Shown: in pieces, positions 25,890 to 33,964 of the stretch | Position numbering within the stretch: the stretch's first letter is position 1 | How the letters are laid out: each line of letters opens with the position of its first letter | Source of the DNA: Halodesulfovibrio sp. | GTDB taxonomy: Bacteria; Desulfobacterota; Desulfovibrionia; Desulfovibrionales; Desulfovibrionaceae | Reading direction: 5' to 3' | Length of the DNA: 53,895 nucleotides | NCBI RefSeq assembly: GCF_025210605.1 | Contig: NZ_JAOARI010000020.1 | Coordinates: 1-53,895 of the forward strand | The notes under the pieces: generated by a model | Database searches by the model: none | What the model was told of the DNA's origin: nothing | What the model saw: the letters and a program-made list of their open reading frames with translations, nothing else | Position numbers and translations under genes: made by a program

Positions 25890-26219
25890 ATGTCCATTGA
25901 AACCGACATCCCATTAGTACTGCAACAAATGGGACGTGTGCAAAAAATTGCAGAGCAAGAAAAATCCCGCCCAGAGCGACAGCAGGCAACAGCCAGAGAC
26001 GCTGCACGCAAAGGCGGAGAACATGCTCGCGGTCATGTGGCAAAAATGCAGTCAACAGAACAATCACACCTTAATGTTGACGAAGACGGTCATGGGCAAC
26101 AGTTCAACCAACACCTTTCCGCCGAAGCCAGACAGGAAGAAACATCCGAAGAAGATGTTGAAACCAAGCCGAACTCCGAGAGCGCATGGCAAGGCAAAAT
26201 TATAGATACTAAAGTATAA
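25890..26219 (+). CDS. Hypothetical hydrophilic protein in flagellar block
   Basis: A 109-residue, highly charged protein rich in Gln, Glu, Ala and His with no membrane segment or recognised domain. The N-terminal IETDIPLVLQQMGRVQKIAEQEKSRPE is predicted helical and the rest looks disordered. It starts 2 nt after the fliL stop and ends 2 nt before the next gene, so it is almost certainly co-translated with them. I do not know its function; position suggests an accessory to the basal body or to membrane-bound FliL. Confidence 0.75.
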   Translation: MSIETDIPLVLQQMGRVQKIAEQEKSRPERQQATARDAARKGGEHARGHVAKMQSTEQSHLNVDEDGHGQQFNQHLSAEARQEETSEEDVETKPNSESAWQGKIIDTKV

Positions 26220-26221
26220 CA

Positions 26222-26638
26222 ATGACATCTTCCCAGCTTATATTGCTTTTTATCAGCGGCTCAGAAATTCTTTTGCTTGCGCTTTTATTCATTTTTTACG
26301 TTCGCTTACGTAAAAGTGAGGCGCTCCTTACTGCAATGCAGGAAGGTCAGGAATCGCTGGTTAACAAAATGCACTTCAATGCTGAGCTTGAACAAGAAAT
26401 TGTTGAGTCTTTTGCAAAACGACAGGTTGAGCTTCAAGAACTTGAAACTCAATTGGAAGCCCGTGCTGCTGAATTGCGCAAGCTTTTGGAGCAGGCAGAA
26501 ACTATCAGCCGTTCCCCGCAATTCTTGCGTGAGCTTATTTTAACAGGGCGTAAGAAAGGTCAAACCATTCCACAGCTTGCAAAAGCCACTGGTCTTTCTA
26601 TTGATGAAGTTGAACTTATTTTGATGAAAGCAGAATAG
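26222..26638 (+). CDS. Membrane-anchored coiled-coil protein
   Basis: A 138-residue protein with one N-terminal membrane helix (about residues 4-26), a long Glu/Gln/Leu-rich coiled coil (about 40-95), and a C-terminal helix-turn-helix-like segment (KKGQTIPQLAKATGLSIDEVELIL). This layout resembles small DUF-type proteins found next to flagellar genes, but I cannot name a family with certainty. It starts 2 nt after the preceding gene. The C-terminal module could bind protein rather than DNA, given the membrane anchor. Confidence 0.75.
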   Translation: MTSSQLILLFISGSEILLLALLFIFYVRLRKSEALLTAMQEGQESLVNKMHFNAELEQEIVESFAKRQVELQELETQLEARAAELRKLLEQAETISRSPQFLRELILTGRKKGQTIPQLAKATGLSIDEVELILMKAE

Positions 26639-26698
26639 CGCAACCATCAATAACTAACCATCTCGGGCTGCTGCTTACACCAGCAAGTCAGGTGTTCC

Positions 26699-27571
26699 AT
26701 GCGTATTTCCGGCAACAGCAATCCTTACGGCGGTAGCCAGTCCTCCGCCTCCACAAGTCGCGGTGCTATCTTTAAACGTAAAGTTAAAGTCGGGCAGTTG
26801 CTCAAGGGCAGAATGCTTCGTGTCGAGCAAGAGGGCTTCGCATGGGTTTTGATTGGAGATATGGAGCTACTGGCGCAAGTTGAACACATGCCTGAACCGG
26901 GGCAGTGGATGGAATTTCTTGTGCTAGCACTGGAACCTTCCATTCTTCTGCGTCAGCTACAGCACGGAACCGACCCGCGCGGTTCTATCTTCCTGAGTGA
27001 CTATATCCGCTCTTACCTCACACAAAGAGACAAACTCGACACCATGCTGGCGTATGCCTTCTGGGATTCGCAAAAGCTATCAGCAGGTCAGAATAGTGAA
27101 GAGCACCGTACAGCGCTTATCAAATTTTTATTGCGCACTCCCGCCGCTCTCGATCAATACACTCGTGTAATGCGTCTGCTCTCCAGTGTGCAGCGCATGG
27201 TGCAAGTGGGGGGGCACGGAACATTTCACTACATGCCGTGGCTTATGCCTTCAGCAAAAGGGGTTGAATTACTCGTTTCCAAACCGGAAAACAATATTTG
27301 TACGGTTACTGCGGGTATAATCCTGAAAGGAGCACAACATGTGCTCGTAACCGGTCAGGTGAATATTTCAACCGACCCTGCCGCCTTTGCATTTCGACTC
27401 TTGCTTGATAAAAACTGCAAAGCAGGTAACAACACCTCTCGAGCAACCACTACATCTACAAACTGTACCTGCCTTGGCTCTTCTGAACTGCCTGCGGGGG
27501 CGCACGATATCCTCTCTCTCATATTCAAAGAGGTTCCTGCACAACGCAGGGGACTGAATTTACGCGCCTGA
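26699..27571 (+). CDS. Conserved-looking protein with FliK-like features
   Basis: A 290-residue soluble protein. The Ser-rich N-terminus leads to VGQLLKGRMLRVEQEGFAWVLIGDMELLAQVEHMPEPGQWMEFLVLALEP, a beta-rich domain resembling domains of hook-length-control (FliK-type) and related flagellar proteins in outline. The remainder has no motif I recognise, apart from a Thr/Asn/Cys-rich stretch near residues 240-258. Position at the end of the fliL group suggests a flagellar role, which is inference. An AGGTG site precedes the ATG. Confidence 0.65.
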   Translation: MRISGNSNPYGGSQSSASTSRGAIFKRKVKVGQLLKGRMLRVEQEGFAWVLIGDMELLAQVEHMPEPGQWMEFLVLALEPSILLRQLQHGTDPRGSIFLSDYIRSYLTQRDKLDTMLAYAFWDSQKLSAGQNSEEHRTALIKFLLRTPAALDQYTRVMRLLSSVQRMVQVGGHGTFHYMPWLMPSAKGVELLVSKPENNICTVTAGIILKGAQHVLVTGQVNISTDPAAFAFRLLLDKNCKAGNNTSRATTTSTNCTCLGSSELPAGAHDILSLIFKEVPAQRRGLNLRA

Positions 27572-27642
27572 TTCAGACAGAAAAGAACACGCCACACTGT
27601 GTGCGATGCTCAAAATACAATTTTCAAAACGGTATTCCATAT

Positions 27643-28674
27643 ATGCAGTATACTGATAATACGGGCTTAAACATCAGTCCGGAACGTCCTTGGCTTGCAC
27701 CGCTTGCCGGTTACTCTGACCTTTGTTTCAGACTTCTTTGCAAAGAATTCGGGGCAGCCGTTGTCTGCTCAGAAATGGTAAGCGCCAAAGGACTGTACTA
27801 TAAAAGCAACAACACGCATAAGCTGCTTGAAACTACAGAAAAAGAATCGCCCGCTGTTTTCCAGCTTTTCGGAAACGATGCAGATATTATGTCGCAGGCA
27901 ATGGAACCACTGGTCAAAGCTGGCTACACTTGGTTTGATCTGAACATGGGCTGCTCTGTACGCAAAGTTTTCAAACAGGGTTGCGGTTCTTCTATGATGC
28001 GTGACATAGATAACTCTATAGAAGTTGCCAAAGCAATGATCGCCATAGGCGGAAAAGGTAAAGTGGGCTTTAAATTCCGCCTCGGTGTCGATTCTGAGCA
28101 GGAAGTATACAAAGAGCTTGCACTGCGCTTAGAAGATGCCGGTGCTGGCTGGCTTACTCTACATCCACGCACAGCAGCACAAGGCTTTTCCGGCACAGCA
28201 CGCTGGTCTGCTATTAAAGAAGTTGTTGAAGCTGTATCAATCCCCGTGATTGCAAGCGGTGATTTGCTGGAACCTGAAGACGGTGTGAGATGTGTCAAAG
28301 AAACTGGTGCCGCTTCTGTTATGTTTGCACGGGGAGCCATTGGCAACCCTGCAATTTTTGACGAGTACATCACGTTGATTAAGGGCGAGACTCTTAAACG
28401 CCCCGATCCTCTCAAAACCATGCAGTTAATCCAGCGGCACAAAGAGCTTGCCCGCGAATATACCAACGAGCGCAGTGCATTGTTTAAAATGCGCACATTT
28501 GTTCCACGGTATGTTCGTCTGTTTAAAGGAGCAAAAGCGTTGCGACAGCAGCTTTCTACCTGTACAGACTGGGAACAGCTTGATGCCGTGATCGAAGAAT
28601 TTTTTGCACGTTGCGAAGCGGTTGATCTGGATGAAATTTCAGAAACCATCAGCATGCAGAGTACATTGGAGTAA
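27643..28674 (+). CDS. tRNA-dihydrouridine synthase
   Basis: A 343-residue FMN-dependent Dus enzyme that reduces uridines in tRNA D-loops. Features: the N-terminal LAPLAGYSDLCFR, FQLFGNDADIM, the catalytic-Cys segment DLNMGCSVRKVFKQGCGSSMM (variant of NxGCPxxxVxxxGxGAxL), KFRLG, TLHPRTAAQGFSGTARW, and VIASGDL. It belongs to the DusB-like group but the tRNA target position cannot be fixed. The start at 27643 is preferred over one 42 nt upstream because the extra residues show no similarity; neither has a strong ribosome site. The stop overlaps the ispH ribosome site. Confidence 0.93.
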   Translation: MQYTDNTGLNISPERPWLAPLAGYSDLCFRLLCKEFGAAVVCSEMVSAKGLYYKSNNTHKLLETTEKESPAVFQLFGNDADIMSQAMEPLVKAGYTWFDLNMGCSVRKVFKQGCGSSMMRDIDNSIEVAKAMIAIGGKGKVGFKFRLGVDSEQEVYKELALRLEDAGAGWLTLHPRTAAQGFSGTARWSAIKEVVEAVSIPVIASGDLLEPEDGVRCVKETGAASVMFARGAIGNPAIFDEYITLIKGETLKRPDPLKTMQLIQRHKELAREYTNERSALFKMRTFVPRYVRLFKGAKALRQQLSTCTDWEQLDAVIEEFFARCEAVDLDEISETISMQSTLE

Positions 28675-28676
28675 GT

Positions 28677-29522
28677 ATGGAAGTACGCAGAGCTAAAACA
28701 TCCGGCTTTTGCTTCGGAGTTTCGCTGGCACTGGAAAAACTTGATGCAGAAGTGGAAAAACACGACACCCCGATAGCAACACTGGGACCGATTATCCACA
28801 ATCCGCAAGTGCTTAAACGCTACGAAGACCTCAATGTGCGCTGTCTTGAGCATGCAGAAGAAGCAAAATCTGACGAACGTGTGGTTATTCGCGCTCATGG
28901 TGTTCCGCGTGACACGGAAACAACATTGACCGAATCATGTGAAGAAGTTGTTGATGCAACCTGCCCAAAAGTTAAACGTGCTCAGCTTGGCATTCTCAAC
29001 ATGATAAACAAAGGTTGTTTTCTTTTGTTATATGGGGAAAAAGACCATCCTGAAGTTCGCGGACTCATGAGTTACGCTGATGACAAAGCATTTTTGTTTA
29101 ATTCGCTTGAAGAACTCAAGAAATTTCCTCTTTCTGCCGATATAGACTATTGCCTTGCTGCACAGACAACACAGGACAGAGAGGAATTTGCGCAAATAGA
29201 TACGTACCTGCAAGAACAGTTGCATGAACGCCTTCAGGTTCTTAATACTATTTGTAATGCGACAAGAGAACGACAACAGGAAGCCATTGCGCTTGCAAAA
29301 GAAGTAGATGCAATGGTTGTTGTAGGGGGCTACAGCAGTGGGAACACACGCCGCCTTGCGGATGTTTCCCGCGCACAAGGATGCCCGACCTTCCACGTTG
29401 AACAACCGGAAGAACTTTCTGCATCGGACTTTGCCGGTATGAAAGTAGTAGGGCTAACCGCCGGTGCTTCAACCCCGCGTTCTATTATCGATGCCACGGA
29501 AGAGTTCCTTAACACGTTGTAG
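28677..29522 (+). CDS. ispH: 4-hydroxy-3-methylbut-2-enyl diphosphate reductase
   Basis: A 281-residue IspH (LytB), the last enzyme of the MEP isoprenoid pathway, which converts HMBPP to IPP and DMAPP with an oxygen-sensitive [4Fe-4S] cluster. The three cluster cysteines are visible: Cys12 (GFCFGV), Cys96 (DATCPKV) and Cys193 (ICNATRERQ). The catalytic Glu region and the AGASTP segment near the end are also present. The ATG lies 2 nt past the dus stop with GGAG in the end of dus, so the two are coupled. Why it sits inside the flagellar block is not evident. Confidence 0.96.
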   Translation: MEVRRAKTSGFCFGVSLALEKLDAEVEKHDTPIATLGPIIHNPQVLKRYEDLNVRCLEHAEEAKSDERVVIRAHGVPRDTETTLTESCEEVVDATCPKVKRAQLGILNMINKGCFLLLYGEKDHPEVRGLMSYADDKAFLFNSLEELKKFPLSADIDYCLAAQTTQDREEFAQIDTYLQEQLHERLQVLNTICNATRERQQEAIALAKEVDAMVVVGGYSSGNTRRLADVSRAQGCPTFHVEQPEELSASDFAGMKVVGLTAGASTPRSIIDATEEFLNTL

Positions 29523-29577
29523 AAGTATCATATTTTTATTAGCCTGCACTAAATAGAGCTATGCACCGGAGAACGCC

Positions 29578-30531
29578 ATGCAGACGAACATACTTTTAGA
29601 ATCTGGCACAAACGAGCTGGAAATTGTTGAATTTTTTCTCGATGAAATCGAGATAGACGGAACAAGCTACCGTGGATACTACGGCGTAAACGTAGCGAAG
29701 GTACTTGAAATTATCAGAATGCCTACAGTGACGGAGCTTCCTGAAAGCGGTCATTCCTGTATTTTAGGCGCATTCAACCTGCGTTCACAAGTTATTCCGC
29801 TTGTAGACCTTTCCATGTGGCTTGGTAAACACCGCGAAGAAACAGAACCACCTAAAGTTATTGTTACAGAATTCAACAACGTCTGCACCGCATTTCAGGT
29901 ATCCGGCGTTAACCGCATTCACCGCATCAGCTGGGAAGAAGTTGAACCACCAAGCGGCTATGTAGCGAATCTGAGTAACCAGTCCATCACCGGTGTTGTA
30001 AAAATCAATGACCGTATCATCTTCCTGCTTGACCTTGAGAAGATTGTTGCCAACTTAAACCCGGATCTTGCACTCAAACTTGATGAAGCAATCGACTGGG
30101 AAAGTGGCGAACGCCGCCGCGCACTCATTACAGACGACTCCGGTCTCATTCGTGAAATGCTCACCGACTTGCTGGAAAAAGCAAACTTCCAGGTTGAAGC
30201 ACACAACAATGGTCGCGAAGCATGGAACAGACTGCTTCATCTCAAATCCCTTGCAGAAGAAAGCGGTAGGAATCTAACGGATTATGTTCAGGTTGTGGTG
30301 TCTGACATCGAAATGCCAGCAATGGATGGACACTCTCTATGTAAATCCATTAAGGACGACCCTGTGCTCAAGCAATTGCCGGTAATTCTGTTCTCATCCC
30401 TTATTACAGATAAACTTCGCCATAAAGGTGAGTCTGTGGGTGCAGATATTCAGGTTTCAAAACCGGAAGTTACTCTCTTGGCACAGCGTGCGATTGCACT
30501 TATCGAAGAGCGTCGTCAGCAGTCCGCATAG
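29578..30531 (+). CDS. cheV: Chemotaxis coupling protein CheV
   Basis: A 317-residue protein with an N-terminal CheW domain (about residues 20-165, with VLEIIRMPTVTELPES and LGAFNLRSQVIPLVDLSMWLG) and a C-terminal receiver (about 178-310) containing ITDDSG, phospho-acceptor VVSDIEMPAMDGHSL and the Lys in QVSKPE. CheV couples receptors to CheA and adapts the signal by phosphorylation. A CCGGAG site precedes the ATG. It closes the flagellar/chemotaxis block and is followed by a terminator. Confidence 0.94.
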   Translation: MQTNILLESGTNELEIVEFFLDEIEIDGTSYRGYYGVNVAKVLEIIRMPTVTELPESGHSCILGAFNLRSQVIPLVDLSMWLGKHREETEPPKVIVTEFNNVCTAFQVSGVNRIHRISWEEVEPPSGYVANLSNQSITGVVKINDRIIFLLDLEKIVANLNPDLALKLDEAIDWESGERRRALITDDSGLIREMLTDLLEKANFQVEAHNNGREAWNRLLHLKSLAEESGRNLTDYVQVVVSDIEMPAMDGHSLCKSIKDDPVLKQLPVILFSSLITDKLRHKGESVGADIQVSKPEVTLLAQRAIALIEERRQQSA

Positions 30532-30589
30532 CGCGCCTTACGCCAGTACGATAGTTTTTCAGCAGAGCGCGACTCTGCATAGAATACAT

Positions 30590-30642
30590 AAAAAGGTCAG
30601 GACAACACATACATCACCGTATGGTTGCATCTGACCTTTTTT
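30590..30642 (+). terminator. cheV (flagellar block) terminator
   Basis: AAAAAGGTCAG pairs with CTGACCTTTTTT with an additional inner CAAC-CATAC/GTATG-GTTG pairing, then a T run. It lies about 60 nt past cheV and ends the block that began at fliR. Confidence 0.88.
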
Positions 30643-30800
30643 ATTGGTTTGTGATTACAAAGACACATTCAAATAAGACAAGCCGACATGCGTCATCTTT
30701 TTTATTTCTAGCTAGACAGCCACTAGCTTCACAATCATAATCAGCAGCTCAATTACACACTAAGGCTGGCAATCGTCAGTTTACAGCAGGATATATTTCA

Positions 30801-31628
30801 ATGGGTAAAAAGAAAAATTCAAAACCGGCACGACTGCCACAAAGCCTCGCATTACCGTGCACCGGTGTAGAATCACACGCACACCTCGACTTGGCTCCAT
30901 TTTCTTCTGATATTCAGGAAGTACTTGAACGGGCGAAAGAGTCCGGTGTTCGTCATATATGCAACGTATTTCTTGGTCATGACGCATGGAAAAAGAGTCG
31001 TCATCTTTTTGACGGACATGATGAAGTCTTCTTTATCATGGGAACGCATCCAAGCCATGTAGACCAATGTACCGATGCTGAATTAGATGCTATGCGCGCT
31101 GCATTTGCAGAAGACAGCAGACTGCGCGGTGTTGGTGAAATCGGTCTTGATTACTACTGGGATCATTTCCCACGCGAAGCACAAAAAGAAATTTTCATCA
31201 AACAGCTCCACCTTGCAAAAGAGCTTGATACCCGTGTCATTATACATTCACGAGATGCTGCTGAGGATACAATTACTATTTTGGAAGCAGAAGGGTTTGT
31301 CGATTACCCCGTGCTGTGGCACTGCTTCGGTGGAAACACTGAACTTGCAGAACGCATCGTGAAAAACGGTTGGTACCTTTCCATTCCGGGAACAGTAACC
31401 TATCCTAAAAATGAAGAAGCACGCGAAGCACTCAAGGTAATCCCGCTTGATCGTATGCTTGTAGAAACTGACAGCCCGTATCTTACGCCTGTTCCTTACC
31501 GCGGTAAGCGCAATGAGCCTGCATACACTGTTTTCACAGCAGAATGCATCGCAAAAGAACTGGGTATGGAAACAGAAGAAATCTGGACAACATGCGGCAA
31601 TAACGCTGTGCGCTTTTTTGGATTATAA
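30801..31628 (+). CDS. TatD-family metal-dependent hydrolase
   Basis: A 275-residue TatD-type deoxyribonuclease. Metal ligands are visible: SHAHLD near residue 31, GEIGLDYY (Glu), IIHSRDA (His), WHCFGG (His) and ETDSPYLTPVPYRGKRNEP (Asp). Family members act as 3'-5' exonucleases in DNA repair or turnover. The basic first ~20 residues (GKKKNSKPARL) are an extension. An AGGA site lies 10 nt upstream of the ATG. It stands alone between terminators. Confidence 0.92.
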   Translation: MGKKKNSKPARLPQSLALPCTGVESHAHLDLAPFSSDIQEVLERAKESGVRHICNVFLGHDAWKKSRHLFDGHDEVFFIMGTHPSHVDQCTDAELDAMRAAFAEDSRLRGVGEIGLDYYWDHFPREAQKEIFIKQLHLAKELDTRVIIHSRDAAEDTITILEAEGFVDYPVLWHCFGGNTELAERIVKNGWYLSIPGTVTYPKNEEAREALKVIPLDRMLVETDSPYLTPVPYRGKRNEPAYTVFTAECIAKELGMETEEIWTTCGNNAVRFFGL

Positions 31629-31756
31629 ATCGCACCAGCTTTTTATCTGAAGAAGCAAGTCTCCTACAGAGAACACGCCAAGCTTTTTCATAAAGCCTGC
31701 CGCTCTCAATTTCATGAAAAACTGATTTGCTGAAAAACGCCACCTCAAAAAACGCA

Positions 31757-31790
31757 GAAGATCCCGTGGATACCCGCGGGATCTTTATTA
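31757..31790 (+). terminator. tatD terminator
   Basis: AAGATCCCG pairs with CGGGATCTT over a 10-nt loop, followed by TATTAT. The T-tract is weak but the stem is strong. Confidence 0.7.
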
Positions 31791-31863
31791 TCTACACTAT
31801 ACTCTGTCAGTTAAACACAAAAATGCCATATACTTACCTTTTCAATCTATTGAGGAAAAGCAT

Positions 31864-32265
31864 ATGGCACCCAAAATTCTCGTCATTACAAACAACCTGA
31901 ATGAGCAAGTCAGCCTGCTCCTTCTGTTAACAGCAGCGCAGTACCTCCCAACTTGCTGCGACGGTCTGCCTTCCGCACTCACTGCACTGCAAGCATCAAC
32001 CTTTGATGTCATTATCACTGATGCGATTATTTATGACACGCCACCACAAAAAATGGCTGCGGTTGAATTTGCCTCACTTCTTAAAGAAATCCCACAGAAT
32101 TCCCAAACACCCGTGCTGGTTATGGGAGATATGATTTCTCTCCAACATATTATGAATACACTACAAAGTGGAATCGCCCGTTTCATCCCAAAACCGTATA
32201 CTTCGGCAGACTTTCTCGACACTCTTGCAGCAGAGCTTCGCATTGCAGAACCTCATTGCAGATAG
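31864..32265 (+). CDS. Degenerate single-domain response regulator
   Basis: A 133-residue receiver-fold protein. The phospho-acceptor candidate Asp53 (VIITDAI) and the Lys110 (FIPKPYTS) are present, but the acidic pair after strand 1 that binds Mg2+ is missing: ILVITNNLNE has Thr-Asn-Asn where ILVVDD is usual. Phosphorylation by the normal Mg2+-dependent route is therefore doubtful. It may act as a pseudo-receiver or interaction domain. A strong GAGGAAAA site precedes the ATG. No kinase is adjacent. Confidence 0.85.
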   Translation: MAPKILVITNNLNEQVSLLLLLTAAQYLPTCCDGLPSALTALQASTFDVIITDAIIYDTPPQKMAAVEFASLLKEIPQNSQTPVLVMGDMISLQHIMNTLQSGIARFIPKPYTSADFLDTLAAELRIAEPHCR

Positions 32266-32581
32266 AAACTGCATATCCAACTGCAATATCATGCCAAAAA
32301 GAGCTAAAAAATCGTTAGAGCGAATTATATGCATGATAACTTATGCCGGAACCACCTAAATTCAGTGTTTGTGCTTGGGTCAACTGACTCTTCATGCTAT
32401 AGAATACGCGGTCTCACAAACCAACACACATCTAAATCGCCTAATGGAACTTCATGGTTTCTACCCACAACTGGAAACCATTGAGGGAGCGAACAAGCAT
32501 GGATTTGCTAAGCACAGCTTTCCGTGCTTGTTTCTTTTTGACGTAAACGGTACCGCAACTGCGCCACATTTGTGTTGCTTC
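32266..32581. other. Gap after the degenerate receiver
   Basis: 316 nt with no convincing gene. An ORF at 32369-32614 has no ribosome site, overlaps the convergent acetyltransferase and shows no family features. The only structure is the terminator-like hairpin at 32492-32540. Confidence 0.5.
32492..32540 (+). terminator. Distal terminator of the receiver gene
   Basis: AACAAGCA pairs with TGCTTGTT around an inner AAGCAC/GTGCTT stem, followed by TCTTTTT. It lies 227 nt past the receiver stop, which would leave a long 3' untranslated region. Confidence 0.6.
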
Positions 32582-33019
32582 TTACACGATCAACTCCATG
32601 TTCGACGCGGGTAAATCCAAGATATCTAGAATTTTTGTACTCCCAACCGTAGTAAATCCAAAACTCTTAAAAAAGGGAACCGCCTCCGATGATGCTTCCA
32701 GCACAATTTTCGTCGCGCCTTTTTCCTTTGACGTTTCCATAAGCTTCTTCATCAGCGAAGTTCCAACTCCCGTAAAACGGAATTCCTCTCCCACAACCAT
32801 GTGCGAAAGTCTCGCTACATCACCTTCGATTGTTATTCGTCCGCACCCTAAAAGCGTTCTGTTTTTTAACGCAACCAGCAGTATACTTTTATTTTCTAAC
32901 TCATCTTGAATATAAGAACGAGTTACCCGCCCTACTGGATATAAATCAACCTGCCGCATTGCCACTGTCGGCTCATACAAATCATGTTCTGTGTCTATCT
33001 CTTCAACAGAATACAACAT
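32582..33019 (-). CDS. GNAT-family N-acetyltransferase
   Basis: A 145-residue GNAT protein. The acetyl-CoA loop motif appears as RFTGVGTSLMKKLME (motif A, R/QxxGxG/A) after strand 4 (ARLSHMVV), and the C-terminal AVPFFKSFGFTTVG is the usual motif B region. The family acetylates amines on small molecules, antibiotics or protein N-termini; the substrate is unknown. No neighbours in the same direction. Confidence 0.88.
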   Translation of the reverse strand: MLYSVEEIDTEHDLYEPTVAMRQVDLYPVGRVTRSYIQDELENKSILLVALKNRTLLGCGRITIEGDVARLSHMVVGEEFRFTGVGTSLMKKLMETSKEKGATKIVLEASSEAVPFFKSFGFTTVGSTKILDILDLPASNMELIV

Positions 33020-33324
33020 CTAACACGTTCCCCCGATGTGCATTATATATTCCAAACTGACCTTGAAATTACCATACCCGTCAGCATTGAGCACATCGGA
33101 ATTGAGAACTTATAACTTTGACAATCTAGTCTACCCTTATTGCAGTAAAACTAATAAGAATCTGTTTTCACAGGACAAAAAAACATACCAACATGATCCA
33201 CGAAACAAATTGTAGCCATAACTACACAGCCCCAAAACAATAGTGCGCTTCTAACAACCGTTCACATTGCCATCACTTCCACTCACAGAAAATACCTACG
33301 ACCATCAAACAAAATGGAGTAACA

Positions 33325-33381
33325 ATGCATACAAGTTGGTGTGCCACTGGCTACGGTGTCTGTTGTCCCCGCAACAGATAA
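33325..33381 (+). CDS. 18-residue Cys-containing peptide ORF
   Basis: The ORF encodes MHTSWCATGYGVCCPRNR then TAA. A GGAG ribosome site (33316-33319) lies 5 nt before the ATG, and the terminator stem begins on the base after the stop codon. The peptide has three Cys, a Trp, a Tyr and two Pro/Arg-type ends. There is no plus-strand gene downstream for over 500 nt, so it does not look like an ordinary attenuator leader. It could be a tiny protein, a small RNA with a coding part, or a peptide precursor. I recognise no family. Confidence 0.5.
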   Translation: MHTSWCATGYGVCCPRNR

Positions 33382-33430
33382 ATAGCCGCGCACCGGAGAA
33401 GTCCGGTACGCGGCTATAGTACTTTTTTTA
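33382..33430. terminator. Strong bidirectional terminator
   Basis: ATAGCCGCG-ACCGGA pairs with TCCGGT-CGCGGCTAT (15 bp with one mismatched position) around a GAAG tetraloop. On the plus strand it is followed within 7 nt by seven T; on the minus strand it lies just past the DksA-type gene stop with a weaker T-tract. Confidence 0.88.
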
Positions 33431-33438
33431 TCTTCCTG

Positions 33439-33771
33439 TTACTCTGCACACTTAACGCACAGAGTCGCTCCCGGCATTGCCATAAGGCGGGCATGTGGAA
33501 TAGGCGCACCGCATTCCATGCAGTAGCCAAAATCAGGATCATCGACATTCCGTAAGACATATTCCAGTCCGGCAAGCCGTGATTCTGCCTTTGCAAGAGC
33601 CGCGGTGTTCACGCTGTTGTTTACTATATTATCCATACGTGAAAGTCTTCCGATAGAATCATCCGGTGCCACAGGTTTTGTAATCTCTTTAAGTCGAACT
33701 ACTTCTATTTTCAAACGACCGACTTCCGCGTGCATTTTCTGCACGAGTGCTTCTTTTTGAGTTTCTTGCAT
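33439..33771 (-). CDS. TraR/DksA-family zinc-finger protein
   Basis: A 110-residue protein with an N-terminal coiled-coil-forming half (KMHAEVGRLKIEVVRLKE) and a C4 zinc finger CMECGAPIPHARLMAMPGATLCVKC near the C-terminus. Family members reach through the RNA polymerase secondary channel and affect ppGpp-responsive initiation. The usual DxxDxA coiled-coil tip acidic pair is not clearly present, so a DksA-equivalent role is uncertain. The start at 33771 (MQETQKEALV) is chosen over an upstream one giving 15 hydrophobic extra residues. Confidence 0.85.
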   Translation of the reverse strand: MQETQKEALVQKMHAEVGRLKIEVVRLKEITKPVAPDDSIGRLSRMDNIVNNSVNTAALAKAESRLAGLEYVLRNVDDPDFGYCMECGAPIPHARLMAMPGATLCVKCAE

Positions 33772-33964
33772 ATACTTTACTCTAATGTTGGAAATAAATT
33801 GCAGAAAGAATGGCATGCATATGCCTGATAATCGTGGGGAGATTTCTACTCAAGTACACAACGTAACAAACTACTTTTCCATGATTAATACTTTTTTATT
33901 GTAATATCATTCGCATGAGCACTCGAAATTTAACGCTAACACTCTGCAATACAAAATAATACAT

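Larger units (their letters stand above)
33020..33438. other. Gap containing a tiny ORF and terminator
   Basis: 419 nt between two minus-strand genes. The part up to about 33310 shows TTGACA at 33118-33123 (plus strand) with no good -10 and nothing else I can name. From 33315 on it carries a ribosome site, the 18-residue ORF and a strong terminator, described separately. Confidence 0.5.

Noticed and set aside
27924..28898. 324-codon minus-strand ORF
   Set aside because: Antisense to dus and ispH, both with clear catalytic motifs.
32369..32614. 81-codon plus-strand ORF
   Set aside because: No ribosome site, overlaps the convergent acetyltransferase end and spans a terminator-like hairpin.
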